NCBI GenBank assembly: GCA_030655315.1
Contig: JAURVT010000046.1
Span: 1 to 59,791 of the forward strand
Direction: 5' to 3'
Source of the DNA: Nocardioidaceae bacterium
Lineage (GTDB): Bacteria > Actinomycetota > Actinomycetes > Propionibacteriales > Nocardioidaceae
DNA length: 59,791 bases
Both the position numbers and the translations under genes were made by a program. Shown piece after piece: positions 8,593 to 17,994 of this stretch (its first letter is position 1; the number at the start of each line of letters is the position of its first letter). The notes below the pieces were generated by a model. The model was given only the letters and a program-made list of their open reading frames with translations. It had not been told where the DNA came from and made no database searches.

Positions 8593-11500
8593 TCAGTCCG
8601 AGAAGAGCCCGGCGATGTCGGCGGCGCTCAGCGGCGTGGACAGCATCGCCTCGTCGTCGAGGACGCTGGTGAACAAGTTCGCCTTGCGCTCCTTGAGCTC
8701 CATCACCTTCTCCTCGATCGTCGCGGTGGCGACGAGGCGGTAGACCATGACGTGCCGGGTCTGGCCGATGCGGTGGGTGCGGTCGACGGCCTGCGCCTCG
8801 ACCGCGGGGTTCCACCACGGGTCGAGGATGAAGACGTAGTCGGCCTCGGTGAGCGTCAGCCCGACGCCGCCGGCCTTGAGGCTGATCAGGAACGCCGGCA
8901 TGTCGCCGTCCTTGAACCCCTGGACGACCGCGGGACGGTCGCGGGTGGAGCCGTCGAGGTAGGCGTGGTCGATGCCCTCGGCGTCGAGACGGGCCCGCAC
9001 GCGGGCGAGGAAGCCGGTGAACTGGCTGAACACCAGGGCCCGGTGGCCGCCGTCGGCGACCTCGCGGAGGTGGTCGACCAGGACGTCGATCTTGGCCGAC
9101 CCGATCGCGTCGTGCGCCTCGTCGAGCAGGGCCGGGTCGAGGCTCAGCTGACGCAGGCGCGTGAGCGAGCGGAAGATCGCCATCCGGTGCTGGTCGAGGT
9201 CCTCGACCAGACCGAGCACCTTCTGGCGCTCGCGCTGCAGGTGGGTGTCGTAGAGGCGCCGGTGCCGGGGCGACAGGACGACGTCGAGCACCTGCTCCTG
9301 CTTGGGCGGGAGGTCGGCGGCGACGAGGTCCTTGGTGCGGCGCAGCATCAGCGGGCGGACGCGTCGCCGCAGTCGGGCGAGCGCCTCGAGGTCGTGGCCG
9401 CGCTCGATGGGCTTGGCGACGTGGTCGGCGAAGCGTCCGGGGTGGGGGTAGAGGCCGGGCGCGGCGATCGACAGCAGCGACCACAGCTCCATCAGGTTGT
9501 TCTCCATCGGGGTGCCCGTGATGGCCAGCGTGAACCGGGCCCCGAGCCGCCGGACCGCCTGGTACGTCTTGCCCTGGTGGTTCTTGACCGCCTGGGCCTC
9601 GTCGAGGACGAGCCCGGCCCAGTCGAGGTCCTGGTAGGCCTCGGCCTCGATCCGGAACAGCGTGTAGGACGTGACCACCACGTCGGCCCCCTCGGCGACG
9701 TCGCGGATCGACGAGCCGCGTCGGGCGTGGGACTCGGTGACGGTGCGCACCGTCAGCCCGGGGGTGAACTTGGCGGCCTCGCCCGCCCAGGTGGCCACGA
9801 CGCTGGTGGGGGCGACCACCAGGAACGGCCGGTCGCTGGTGGCCCGGGAGTGCGCGAAGAGCGCGAGCGTCTGGACGGTCTTGCCCAGGCCCATGTCGTC
9901 GGCCAGGATCCCGCCGAGACCCGTCTCCCACAGGAAGGCGAGCCAGCGGAACCCCTCGTGCTGGTAGGGCCGCAGGGTCGCGTGCAGGCCCTCGGGCTCG
10001 GCGACGGCCGGCAGCGACTGCAGGTCGCGGAGCGCCGCTGCCGCGCGGACCCACTCCTGGGCCTGCTCGTCGACGACGCCGAGCTCGGCGAGCTCGTCCC
10101 ACAGCGTGGTGGCGTGGCGCGCGACCCGGACACCACCGTCGGGCTGGTCCTGCAGCTCACCGGCCTCCTCGATCAGGCGCGCGAGACGGGCCAGCTCGGG
10201 ACGGTCGACGTCGACGTAGACGCCGTCGTGCAGGACGATGCGTCGCTGCCCCTTGGTGAGCGCCTCCAGCAGGGTGCCGAGACCGATCGCGCGGCCCTCG
10301 ACGCTCACCACGACCTGGAGGTCGAACCAGTCGGTGGGGCGGTCCTCGTCGGCGTCCATCGCGGTGAACTTGACCTCGGGCACGCCGCGCGCCTCACGGT
10401 AGTCGGGCTCGTCGCCGGTGACGTGGACCTCGACCTGGCCCGACGCACGCAGTGCCGGCAGCACGTCGCGCCCGAGAAGCAGCGCGTCCTCCCCGTGGAG
10501 CCACTGCTGGGCGAGGATGCGGGGCGGACCGGCCGTCTCGGTGCAGAGCAGGGCCACGGCGGCGTCCTCGAGCCGGAGGTCGGCGAGCAGGACGCGCTCG
10601 GCGCGGGTGTCGCGCGACCCGCGCCCGGGGTCGGAGTCGAGCTCGTGGACGCGCTCGGAGTCGGCATGGCCGTACCGCCACTGCCAGGCGAGGTCGACCT
10701 CGTGGGCGGACTTCCAGCCCACCGCGAGGCTGAGCCGCGGGACGACGGGCACGGGGACCGGCACGGTGCCGTCGGCGGACGCGACCGGCATCAGCCGGCG
10801 CATCCGAGGGACGTACTCCCCGAGCAGCTCGCCGCGCTCGTCCGGCGGCACCTCGAGCGTCGACCGGCGGCTGACGAACCGCTGCACCGCGCTGCTGGGG
10901 CGCTGGTCGAGCTCGGCGAGCACCAGGCTCCAGGTGAGGCGCGGGCCGTCGTCGTCGCGTCGCCACAGGACGACGCCGTGCGCGGGATCACCCATCAGGT
11001 CGACGTCGTCGGCGTGCACCCAGGTGCCGTCGAGCACGGCTCCCGCCCGCAGCAGGGTGCCGCCGTCGGCGGTGCCGGTGAGGTCGAGCTGCAGCGACGC
11101 GCGGCCGGTGGCCGCCGTGACCGACGCGAGCGCGCCCGCCGTGACGAGGGGCAGACCCACCTCGCGTGCGCGGTCGAGGAGCCTCCACAGGGACGGGCCG
11201 AAGGTGAGGAGGTCGCGATCGGCGGTCTCGGTGCCGTAGGCGAAGCGGGACCCGGCGCGCAGGCTGACGAGGAGCTCGCGCAGGAGGTCGAGCTGGGGCT
11301 GGTGGAAGCGGCCGTAGGCGTGGTCGGCGTGGGCCACCGAGGACCAGGTGACGGCCGACCTGACCCACCGGCCGCGGGTGCCCATGCTGACCGGTCGCAC
11401 CCGCAGGCGCCCACGAGTCTCCGCGACGGCGCCGGTCCAGCGGGCGTGCCGCGCGGCGGCGGGCGTGCCGGTGGCGAGCTCGACCTGCAGGCCGAGGAGG

Positions 11501-11922
11501 GTGACGGCGGGGTCGTCGACGGTGTCGGGGACGTCGTGGTCGAGGTCGTCGAGGAGCTCGGCCAGCGTGCTCTCCCAGCCGGGTCCGGACGCCTTGGCCG
11601 GCACCCGCCCCTCGCGGTCGCGCGCGACCAGGACCGAGGCGACGGCGTGCTTGCACCCGCGGCCGACGGGACACGAGCAGGCGGCGTAGAGCTCGATCTC
11701 CTCGCCCACCCGGGAGCCGCCACGTACCGACACCACGGTCTGGTAGACCGCCGTGCCGCTGCCGAGGACGGTCGCCTGCACGACCGTGCCCGAGAGGTTG
11801 GTGGCCACCTCGACCTCGCGCACGCGGTCGGACCTGGCGTACTCCGCCCCCCGCGCGAACGTGTCGTGGCCGACCAGCACCGCCAGCGTCGCGTCGTCCG
11901 CGAGGTCCGCCAGCGACACCAT
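8593..11922 (-). CDS. SNF2-family DEAD/DEAH-box helicase with N-terminal SWIM zinc finger
   Basis: A 1109-residue ATP-dependent DNA translocase. Order: SWIM finger C82-x-C84-x5-C90-x-H92 (ACSCPVGRGCKH), a ~500-residue bacterial SNF2-associated region, then two RecA lobes with motif I DDMGLGKT (near 672), motif II LVLDEAQ (near 770), motif III ITGTPMENN, motif V SLKAGGVGLTLTEAD and motif VI QAVDRTHRIGQ (near 1044). Such proteins remodel protein-DNA or RNA polymerase complexes and also occur in defence loci; the role here is not known. A TAGCCT hexamer (11929-11934) ends 6 nt before the ATG, so the mRNA is probably leaderless. Confidence 0.95.
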   Translation of the reverse strand: MVSLADLADDATLAVLVGHDTFARGAEYARSDRVREVEVATNLSGTVVQATVLGSGTAVYQTVVSVRGGSRVGEEIELYAACSCPVGRGCKHAVASVLVARDREGRVPAKASGPGWESTLAELLDDLDHDVPDTVDDPAVTLLGLQVELATGTPAAARHARWTGAVAETRGRLRVRPVSMGTRGRWVRSAVTWSSVAHADHAYGRFHQPQLDLLRELLVSLRAGSRFAYGTETADRDLLTFGPSLWRLLDRAREVGLPLVTAGALASVTAATGRASLQLDLTGTADGGTLLRAGAVLDGTWVHADDVDLMGDPAHGVVLWRRDDDGPRLTWSLVLAELDQRPSSAVQRFVSRRSTLEVPPDERGELLGEYVPRMRRLMPVASADGTVPVPVPVVPRLSLAVGWKSAHEVDLAWQWRYGHADSERVHELDSDPGRGSRDTRAERVLLADLRLEDAAVALLCTETAGPPRILAQQWLHGEDALLLGRDVLPALRASGQVEVHVTGDEPDYREARGVPEVKFTAMDADEDRPTDWFDLQVVVSVEGRAIGLGTLLEALTKGQRRIVLHDGVYVDVDRPELARLARLIEEAGELQDQPDGGVRVARHATTLWDELAELGVVDEQAQEWVRAAAALRDLQSLPAVAEPEGLHATLRPYQHEGFRWLAFLWETGLGGILADDMGLGKTVQTLALFAHSRATSDRPFLVVAPTSVVATWAGEAAKFTPGLTVRTVTESHARRGSSIRDVAEGADVVVTSYTLFRIEAEAYQDLDWAGLVLDEAQAVKNHQGKTYQAVRRLGARFTLAITGTPMENNLMELWSLLSIAAPGLYPHPGRFADHVAKPIERGHDLEALARLRRRVRPLMLRRTKDLVAADLPPKQEQVLDVVLSPRHRRLYDTHLQRERQKVLGLVEDLDQHRMAIFRSLTRLRQLSLDPALLDEAHDAIGSAKIDVLVDHLREVADGGHRALVFSQFTGFLARVRARLDAEGIDHAYLDGSTRDRPAVVQGFKDGDMPAFLISLKAGGVGLTLTEADYVFILDPWWNPAVEAQAVDRTHRIGQTRHVMVYRLVATATIEEKVMELKERKANLFTSVLDDEAMLSTPLSAADIAGLFSD

Positions 11923-11983
11923 GCCCTCAGGCTAGGCGACCCCGCCGACACTCCCCCGTCGCGGCGAACATCTGTGGACGGGC

Positions 11984-12592
11984 TCAGGTCGACGGGCGTC
12001 GCACCTCGACGTCCACGACCAGGGACTCGATGTCCGGGACGGCGTTCGGCACCACGATCTCGGCCACCCAGTCCTTGCCCCGGTGCTCGAACGCCGCCAC
12101 CGGCTGGAAGGTGTCGCTCCCCCGGTAGTGGAACGGCATGCGGACCGCGCCCGTGTTGAGGTGGGACAGCAGCACGTCCGGCCCGTGGGACGCGAGCAGT
12201 GCGGCCGTGTCGACCGTCATGACGGTGCAGGTCCGGTCACGGTAGGCCGACCACAACGACTCCAGGCGCTTCGCCGTGGCGGCGAAGAACACGAGCGAGT
12301 TCAGCCGGTCCAGCCACTGCTCCACCGTCATGTCCGTGAGAGACGAGCGCAGCTTCGCCTCGTTCATCGGCTTCTGGTCCCGCACCAGCGCCGACTCGCC
12401 GTTCGCGCCTCGCAGCGCTACCACGTCCGGTCGCAAGGCAGCGATCCGGCGTGCCTGTCCGGGCGTGGCGTCGAACCGCCGGGCCAGCTCGGCCGCACTG
12501 AGCAGACCGTGGGAGCGGATGCTCGGCCAGGCCTCCCCCAACGCCATGTGGAAGCAGCGCGGGTACCGCTCCACCAGCTCGGACGACCTCAC
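11984..12592 (-). CDS. DUF7002-like protein (ADP-ribosyltransferase-like pattern)
   Basis: A 202-residue protein of unknown function. Characteristic blocks are RCFHMALGEAWPSIRSHGLL, SALVRDQKPMNEAKL, NSLVFFAATAKRL and the late TFQPVAAFEHRG. The N-terminal 'H-M-x...W-x-S-I-x-x-HGLLS' pattern recalls NAD-dependent ADP-ribosyltransferase-like folds (inference). The GTG at 12592 overlaps the upstream NERD gene's stop as GTGA, so the two are translationally coupled. An ATG at 12547 (MALGEAW) would drop the conserved RYPRCFH segment, so the GTG is preferred. Confidence 0.75.
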   Translation of the reverse strand: MRSSELVERYPRCFHMALGEAWPSIRSHGLLSAAELARRFDATPGQARRIAALRPDVVALRGANGESALVRDQKPMNEAKLRSSLTDMTVEQWLDRLNSLVFFAATAKRLESLWSAYRDRTCTVMTVDTAALLASHGPDVLLSHLNTGAVRMPFHYRGSDTFQPVAAFEHRGKDWVAEIVVPNAVPDIESLVVDVEVRRPST

Positions 12593-13407
12593 GAGCGCGC
12601 CGCCGGGAACGTCCGGTCCAGGTAGGCGGCGATCTCGGCCCGCGCGGCAGCGTCCAGCGGGCCGTCCCGCAGCAGTCGTCGCCGCACGCGCCGCGACGCG
12701 ACCACGTCGGTGCCGTCGATGCTCTGCCCCGATCGCACGACCTCGCCGTCGACGAAGCACAGGACGGACGAGACCGGCACGTCGGGGAACGGCCCCGCGA
12801 GCGCCTGCGCGACGACGTCCCGCTGGGTCCTCGTGCCGACGAGGAGGCTGGTCCGGTCACGACCACGGACCATCAGCTGCTGACGTCTCGGCGTCATCAG
12901 CCCACCGGTCGCCCGCACCTGCACCCGCGCGCCGCGATAGTGCTTGGCGTCGACGACCACGACGCCGGAGGGACAGACGGCGAGATGATCGATGTCGCCG
13001 CGTCGGCCACCTGGGCCCAGGCCACGGCTGTGGAGGACGATGACGGGGTCGCCCTCGCGAGCCATCCGGGCGGCAGCGATGCGTTCGCCCTCGGCTCCGA
13101 GGGCGAACGCTCGCGTCGACGCCGGTTCGGTGCTCAGGCGGTAGCGGACCCGGGCCCACCACGATCGCGACCGCGCCGCCTGCCTGCGTCGCTTCACCCG
13201 GCGCGCGTGCTCGACCATGAGGGACTCGCCGGGCGCCGGCGCAGCGGTGGGCCCGACCTCGCGGACCATGGACCGACCGGTCGCCAGCGTGGTTGCGCCC
13301 GCACAAGGCATGCACAGGACGGTCCGCGTCGCGCGGTCCCAGCCACCCCGCTCGCCGGCTCGGACCGCCGAACCGCAGCCGCACGCGCCGTCCCGGCGCA
13401 GCGTCAT
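12589..13407 (-). CDS. NERD (nuclease-related) domain protein
   Basis: A 272-residue protein with an N-terminal zinc-knuckle-like segment (CGCG...CMPC), a basic linker and a NERD domain: GAEGERIAAARM, the core RGDIDHLAVCPSGVVVVDAKHYRG (Asp and the D-A-K signature of the PD-(D/E)xK-like fold) and VQVRATGG, followed by PVSSVLCFVDGE. NERD proteins are predicted DNA-processing enzymes. The ATG at 13407 is preferred because it starts just before the Cys motif; the frame stays open to an ATG at 13506. It heads a two-gene unit with the DUF7002-like gene and is divergent from the large nuclease-helicase gene. Confidence 0.83.
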   Translation of the reverse strand: MTLRRDGACGCGSAVRAGERGGWDRATRTVLCMPCAGATTLATGRSMVREVGPTAAPAPGESLMVEHARRVKRRRQAARSRSWWARVRYRLSTEPASTRAFALGAEGERIAAARMAREGDPVIVLHSRGLGPGGRRGDIDHLAVCPSGVVVVDAKHYRGARVQVRATGGLMTPRRQQLMVRGRDRTSLLVGTRTQRDVVAQALAGPFPDVPVSSVLCFVDGEVVRSGQSIDGTDVVASRRVRRRLLRDGPLDAAARAEIAAYLDRTFPAARS

Positions 13408-13564
13408 CACTTTGACGTCCGTGCCCACCTCGACCACCCCCGTCGTCCCGCCACCGGAGCGGACAGCGTCCCAGCCGGGTCGTGGAGGTGTCCGCGGAAC
13501 CAGCACATCTTGAGGGACGATCGGTGGGCGTTGCTACCGTGACGGCCGACCCTCGGGAGGCGAC

Positions 13565-16500
13565 GTGCAGGTGCTCGGCGACGTGATCGTCCACAGCCCG
13601 TCCGACCTGTCCGCGGTGGCCACGTGCGAGTTCGCGACGCTGCGGCGCCTCGACGAGCAGCTGGGCCGGGTCGCCGCGCGGGAGCGGCAGGTCGACCCCG
13701 TGCTCGAGCGGACGGCGGCGCTGGGCGACGCGCACGAGCGGCACGAGCTCGACCTCCTGCTGCAGCGGTACGGGCCGTTCGACCGCGAGGCCGGGCGCGG
13801 GGTGGCACGACTGGGGTGGCCCGCCGGCACCGTGGAGGCGCTCGTCGCGGCGCGGGACGCCACGATCGACGCGCTGCGGTCCGGCGCCGACGCCGTCCAC
13901 CAGGCCACGTTCTTCGACGGACGGCTCCGCGGGCACGCGGACTTCCTGGTCCGCGACGACCAGGGACGGTGGGAGGTCTGGGACACCAAGCTCGCCCGGC
14001 ACTCCACGGTCGACGCGCTCCTGCAGGTCGCTGCCTACGCCGACCAGCTCGAGCTCGCCGGCTTCGAGGTCGCCCCCGAGGCGGTGCTGCGGCTCGGTGA
14101 CCGCAGCACCGCCCGGCACCGGCTCGTCGACCTGCTCCCCGTCTACCGCGACCGACGGCGACGCCTCGAGCGGCTGCTCGAGGAGCACCGGTCGGCCACG
14201 GCTCCGGTCGCGTGGGACGAGGCGGGTCTGCGGGTGTGCGGACGCTGCGCCGACTGCGACGCCGAGGTCGAGCGCCGTCGCGACCTCCTCCTCGTGGCCC
14301 GGCTCCGCGGGAGCCAGCGCAGGCGGCTGCTCGACGCCGGCGTCGCCACGATCGACGACCTCGCGGTCCTCGAGCGGCCCGTCGCCGGGCTCACCGGCAC
14401 GGCGCTCGACGGGTTGCGCACCCAGGCGCGCCTGCAGGTCGCCCAGCACCCGCCGGGCGGGCCGGACGGTCCGCCGCTCGCCGAGGTCGTCGACGAGGAG
14501 GCCCTGCGGGCCCTGCCCGCTCCCAGTCCCGGCGACGTGTTCTTCGACTTCGAGGGCGACCCGCTCTGGAGCGGCGGCGAGGGTGACGACTGGGGTCTGG
14601 AGTACCTGTTCGGCGCTCTCGTGCCCGACGGCGAGCGCGGCACCTTCACGCCATGGTGGGCCCACGACCGACCGGGCGAGCGCGCCGCGCTGCGCGGGTT
14701 CCTGGACTGGCTGGCCGAACGTCGTCGTGTCCACCCCGACCTGCACGTCTACCACTACGCCGACTACGAGCGCTCCGCCCTGCTGCGCCTGGCGGCCCGT
14801 CACGCCACCGGCGAGGAGGAGGTCGACGACCTCCTGCGCGCCGGCGTCCTGGTCGACCTCTACGCCACCGTCCGCGCGTCCGTCCGCGTCTCGCAGCGCT
14901 CCTACTCCATCAAGTCGCTCGAGCCGCTCTACATGGGCGACGACCTCCGCAGCGGCGACGTCACCACGGCCGCCGACTCGATGGTCGCGCACCCCATGCT
15001 GCTGGACGCCCGGGCCGCCGGCGACGACGCGTCCGCCGACGCCCTGCAGCGCTCGATCGCCGACTACAACGCGTACGACTGCCTCTCCACCTGGCGGCTC
15101 CGTGACTGGCTGCTGGGTCTCGTCGACCGCACCGTCGACGAGCCCGGGGCCTCCGCACCGGTCGACCCGCGTGACCCCCGACCCGACCCCCACGAGGGTG
15201 TGGTCACCTGGCTGGCGATGCACACCGGGACGGCGGGCGAGCGCTCGGCCGACCAGCTCGCGCTGGCCGCGCTCTCGGCGGCGATCGGCTATCACCGCCG
15301 CGAGGCCAAGCCCTACTGGTGGTCGTGGTTCGAGCGGCTGCGCGAGCCGGTCGAGGAGCTCGCGGCCGACGCCGACGTGCTCGTGGCCCTCGACGCCCGC
15401 ACCGCCGAGCCGTGGGGCCTCACCTCGGCCAAGCAGAAGAAGCAGCGACGCGTCGTCGAGCTGACCACCCGCCTCGCCGAGGGCAGCGGCGTCCGCGTGG
15501 GAGCCAAGGTCCGGGGCCTGTACGACTCCGCCGAGCCCGCGATGAAGCGGCCCAGCATCGACGGTCGTGCCGTCGGCGGGAGCGCGCGGGTCGTCGACCT
15601 CCAGGTCGACGTCGACGGACGCGCCGTCGTCCGCGTCGAGGAGATGCTCGACGCCGAACCCTACGACGCCCGCCCGGTCGCGTTCGTGCCCGACGACGCC
15701 CCGCCGGGTGCCGACAAGATCGCCGAGGCGGCCGCCGACCTCGCCGCGGAGGTCCTGAGCAGCCTGCCGACGCTGCCTGCGGGCCCGGCGGTCGACGTCG
15801 CACGCCGTCGTCCCCCGAGGCTGCTGGGCGGACGCGGCCTCCCCGAGGTCGCCGACCGCCCGGACGGCTACGTCGACGCCGTCACCGACGCGGTCCGCGC
15901 GCTCGACCGCTCCTACCTCGCGGTGCAGGGACCTCCCGGGTCGGGCAAGACGCACGTGGGGTCGCACGTCGTCGCCCGGCTCGTCGCCGAGGGCTGGTCG
16001 GTGGGCGTGGTGGCGCAGTCGCACGCGGTGGTGGAGAACCTGCTCGAGCGCGTCGTGGCCGCCGGTGTCGACCCGGACCTCGTCGCCAAGGTGGCCTCGG
16101 GCGTCGCACCCACGTCCTGGGCGCCCACCGCCACCACCCAGTACGCACGCTTCATCGCGGACCACGCCGGAGCCGGGTGCGTCGTCGGCGGCACCGCGTG
16201 GACGTTCGCCAACGCCGACCAGGTGCCACGCGGCTCGCTCGACCTGCTCGTGGTCGAGGAGGCCGGACAGTTCTCCCTGGCCAACACGATCGGCGACTCG
16301 CTCGCCGCCCCCCGGCTGCTCCTGCTCGGCGACCCCCAGCAGCTGCCGCAGGTCACCCAGGGCACGCACCCGGTGCCCGTCGACACGTCCGCGCTCGCCT
16401 GGGTGGCCGGCGACCACGAGACGCTGCCGGCTCACCTGGGGTACTTCCTGGAGCGGTCCTGGCGCCTGCACTCAGCGCTGTGCGAGAAGGTCTCGCGCCT

Positions 16501-17038
16501 GTCCTACGAGGGCCGTCTGCACGCCCAGGTGGAGGTGACCGACGCCCGCCACCTCGAGGGCGTGCGGCCCGGCGTCCACGAGGTGCTCGTCGAGCACGCC
16601 GGCCGGTCGAGCAGCTCGCCGGAGGAAGCCGACGCCGTCGTCGACCTCGTCCGTCGCCACCTCGGCGCCCGCTGGACCGACGGCACCACCGGAGCCCTCG
16701 GCCAGCGGGACGTGCTCGTCGTCGCGCCCTACAACGCCCAGGTCCGCCTGCTCGCCGACCGGCTCGCGTCCGCCGGCCTGGGCGACGTGCAGGTGGGCAC
16801 CGTCGACCGCTTCCAGGGACGCGAGGCCGCGGTCGTCGTGCTCTCGATGACGGCCTCCAGCGCCGACGACGTGCCCCGACGGCTCGACTTCCTGCTCTCG
16901 CGCAACCGCCTCAACGTCGCGGTCTCGCGCGGGCAGTGGTGCGCCTACGTGGTGCGGTCACCGGCGCTCACCGACCATCTCCCGACCTCACCCGCCCGGC
17001 TCGCCGAGCTCGGCGCGTTCCTGGGGCTACTCGCCTGA
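13565..17038 (+). CDS. TM0106-family RecB-like nuclease fused to a superfamily 1 helicase
   Basis: A 1157-residue fusion. The N-terminus is a RecB-type nuclease (GHADFLV and VWDTKLARHS near 122-146, the D...D-x-K motif), followed by a four-Cys-like CGRCADC segment (possible Fe-S or zinc site), an RNase H-like exonuclease block FFDFEGDPLW (near 326) and an SF1 helicase: Walker A GPPGSGKTH (near 788), LLVVEEAGQFS, LLGDPQQLPQV, GTVDRFQGREA and the final NRLNVAVSRG. It probably unwinds and degrades DNA or RNA in repair or defence. The GTG at 13565 follows GGGAGG. Confidence 0.92.
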   Translation: MQVLGDVIVHSPSDLSAVATCEFATLRRLDEQLGRVAARERQVDPVLERTAALGDAHERHELDLLLQRYGPFDREAGRGVARLGWPAGTVEALVAARDATIDALRSGADAVHQATFFDGRLRGHADFLVRDDQGRWEVWDTKLARHSTVDALLQVAAYADQLELAGFEVAPEAVLRLGDRSTARHRLVDLLPVYRDRRRRLERLLEEHRSATAPVAWDEAGLRVCGRCADCDAEVERRRDLLLVARLRGSQRRRLLDAGVATIDDLAVLERPVAGLTGTALDGLRTQARLQVAQHPPGGPDGPPLAEVVDEEALRALPAPSPGDVFFDFEGDPLWSGGEGDDWGLEYLFGALVPDGERGTFTPWWAHDRPGERAALRGFLDWLAERRRVHPDLHVYHYADYERSALLRLAARHATGEEEVDDLLRAGVLVDLYATVRASVRVSQRSYSIKSLEPLYMGDDLRSGDVTTAADSMVAHPMLLDARAAGDDASADALQRSIADYNAYDCLSTWRLRDWLLGLVDRTVDEPGASAPVDPRDPRPDPHEGVVTWLAMHTGTAGERSADQLALAALSAAIGYHRREAKPYWWSWFERLREPVEELAADADVLVALDARTAEPWGLTSAKQKKQRRVVELTTRLAEGSGVRVGAKVRGLYDSAEPAMKRPSIDGRAVGGSARVVDLQVDVDGRAVVRVEEMLDAEPYDARPVAFVPDDAPPGADKIAEAAADLAAEVLSSLPTLPAGPAVDVARRRPPRLLGGRGLPEVADRPDGYVDAVTDAVRALDRSYLAVQGPPGSGKTHVGSHVVARLVAEGWSVGVVAQSHAVVENLLERVVAAGVDPDLVAKVASGVAPTSWAPTATTQYARFIADHAGAGCVVGGTAWTFANADQVPRGSLDLLVVEEAGQFSLANTIGDSLAAPRLLLLGDPQQLPQVTQGTHPVPVDTSALAWVAGDHETLPAHLGYFLERSWRLHSALCEKVSRLSYEGRLHAQVEVTDARHLEGVRPGVHEVLVEHAGRSSSSPEEADAVVDLVRRHLGARWTDGTTGALGQRDVLVVAPYNAQVRLLADRLASAGLGDVQVGTVDRFQGREAAVVVLSMTASSADDVPRRLDFLLSRNRLNVAVSRGQWCAYVVRSPALTDHLPTSPARLAELGAFLGLLA

Positions 17039-17041
17039 GCC

Positions 17042-17190
17042 TCAGCCGATCGCGCGCACCACTCCACCGTCGACGCGCAGCGACGCGCCCGTGGTCGCAG
17101 ACGCCTGGGGCGAGCAGACGTAGGTGACCATCGCGGCCACCTCCGACGGCTCGGCGAACCGCTGGATCAGCGAGCTGGGCTGTGCCCCGA
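17042..17190 (-). pseudogene. C-terminal remnant of a short-chain dehydrogenase/reductase
   Basis: The minus strand encodes about 48 residues ending in a TGA at 17042. They match the SDR C-terminus: SLIQRFAEPSEVAAMVTYVC, then SPQASATTGASLRVDGGVVRAIG, where the GxxLRVDGG motif is diagnostic. Upstream of about 17190 the frame stays open to 17237 but no longer resembles an SDR, and there is no Rossmann GxxxGxG, no catalytic Tyr-x3-Lys and no start. The gene has therefore lost roughly 200 residues. Another gene's end begins at 17263, so the deletion joins the two. Confidence 0.8.
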
Positions 17191-17262
17191 CCCGTGCGGG
17201 CCGGGTTTCGATTTGGATCCAGGCCCGTGTGCCGCGAGGGGGTCACCGCCCGGCGATGCCGC

Positions 17263-17895
17263 TCAGGGCGTGGTGCGCCGGCGCTCGTCCGTCCCCCGCA
17301 GCCCGCACGCCCGCAGCTCGAGGTCGGCCAGTGCTCGGACGGCCTCGGGGTCGCGGCGACGCCAGGCGTCCGCGGCGTCGGGATGCAGCCGTGCGAGGAC
17401 CGTGAGCGGCTGGTTCGCGAGGGCTCGCAGCGCGAAGAGGTCGAGGTCGCCCGACGTCCGCAGGACCTGGCGGGCGGCGGTCGCCTCGCGCACGAACCGC
17501 ACCCGCCACGGCAGCCACTTGACCAGCACCACCAGGACGGCCAACACGATGACGACCACGGTGAGGATCGTGGCCAGGCTCTGGGCGGCCTCCTGCGCAC
17601 CGCGTCCCGCACCCGCGATCGACCTGGCGGCGTCGCTCGCCTTGTCGAAGGGTCCGCGGACGTCGTCCCCCACCAGGGGGATCCGGTCGATCCTGCGACC
17701 GGCATCGGACATCTGCCGCGCGAGGTCGTCGCCGGCGGACTCCACCCGCAGGCCGGGTGCACCGAGCGCGGACACCCGCTGGTGGATCTCCACGGCGAGT
17801 CGCACCCACAGCACGAGCCAGACGACGACGGCGAGGTCGGCGACCACCTGCCGGGTGCGGCGCGCGGGCGTCTCGGCGTAGAGCGTCGGCATCAT
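17263..17895 (-). CDS. Uncharacterised membrane protein with two transmembrane segments
   Basis: A 210-residue protein. It has one hydrophobic segment near 20-37 (VVADLAVVVWLVLWVRLAV), an extracytoplasmic-looking stretch of about 75 residues, a second strong segment near 105-125 (ILTVVVIVLAVLVVLVKWLPW), and a cytoplasmic helical tail with FALRALANQPLTVLARLHPDA. Similar proteins occur next to unrelated genes in Nocardioidaceae; I know no function. Start chosen at the first of two adjacent ATG codons. Divergent from the riboswitch-led gene. Confidence 0.8.
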   Translation of the reverse strand: MMPTLYAETPARRTRQVVADLAVVVWLVLWVRLAVEIHQRVSALGAPGLRVESAGDDLARQMSDAGRRIDRIPLVGDDVRGPFDKASDAARSIAGAGRGAQEAAQSLATILTVVVIVLAVLVVLVKWLPWRVRFVREATAARQVLRTSGDLDLFALRALANQPLTVLARLHPDAADAWRRRDPEAVRALADLELRACGLRGTDERRRTTP

Positions 17896-17994
17896 CGACT
17901 CATCCAAGCAGCGGGCCCCGTCCCCCGCCGGAGGCCGTTCCTGTCGGCGGCCGCCGCTAAGGTCCTCTCTACCGGCCTCGCAGATCGAGGCCGG

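Noticed and set aside
11960-11985. A LexA-like box (GGCGAACATCTGTGGAC) before the SNF2 gene
   Set aside because: Only the left half fits the consensus; the right half has four mismatches.
12857-16471. A very long open frame on the minus strand opposite the nuclease-helicase gene
   Set aside because: It is antisense to a clearly conserved protein, has an extreme Arg/Gly/Val composition typical of mirrored high-GC frames, and matches no family.
17194-17237. A stretch GGGTTTCGATTTGGATCC that resembles a tRNA T-arm
   Set aside because: The stem does not pair on both sides, the T-loop spacing is wrong and no acceptor stem or anticodon arm can be drawn; no tRNA or attachment site is supported.
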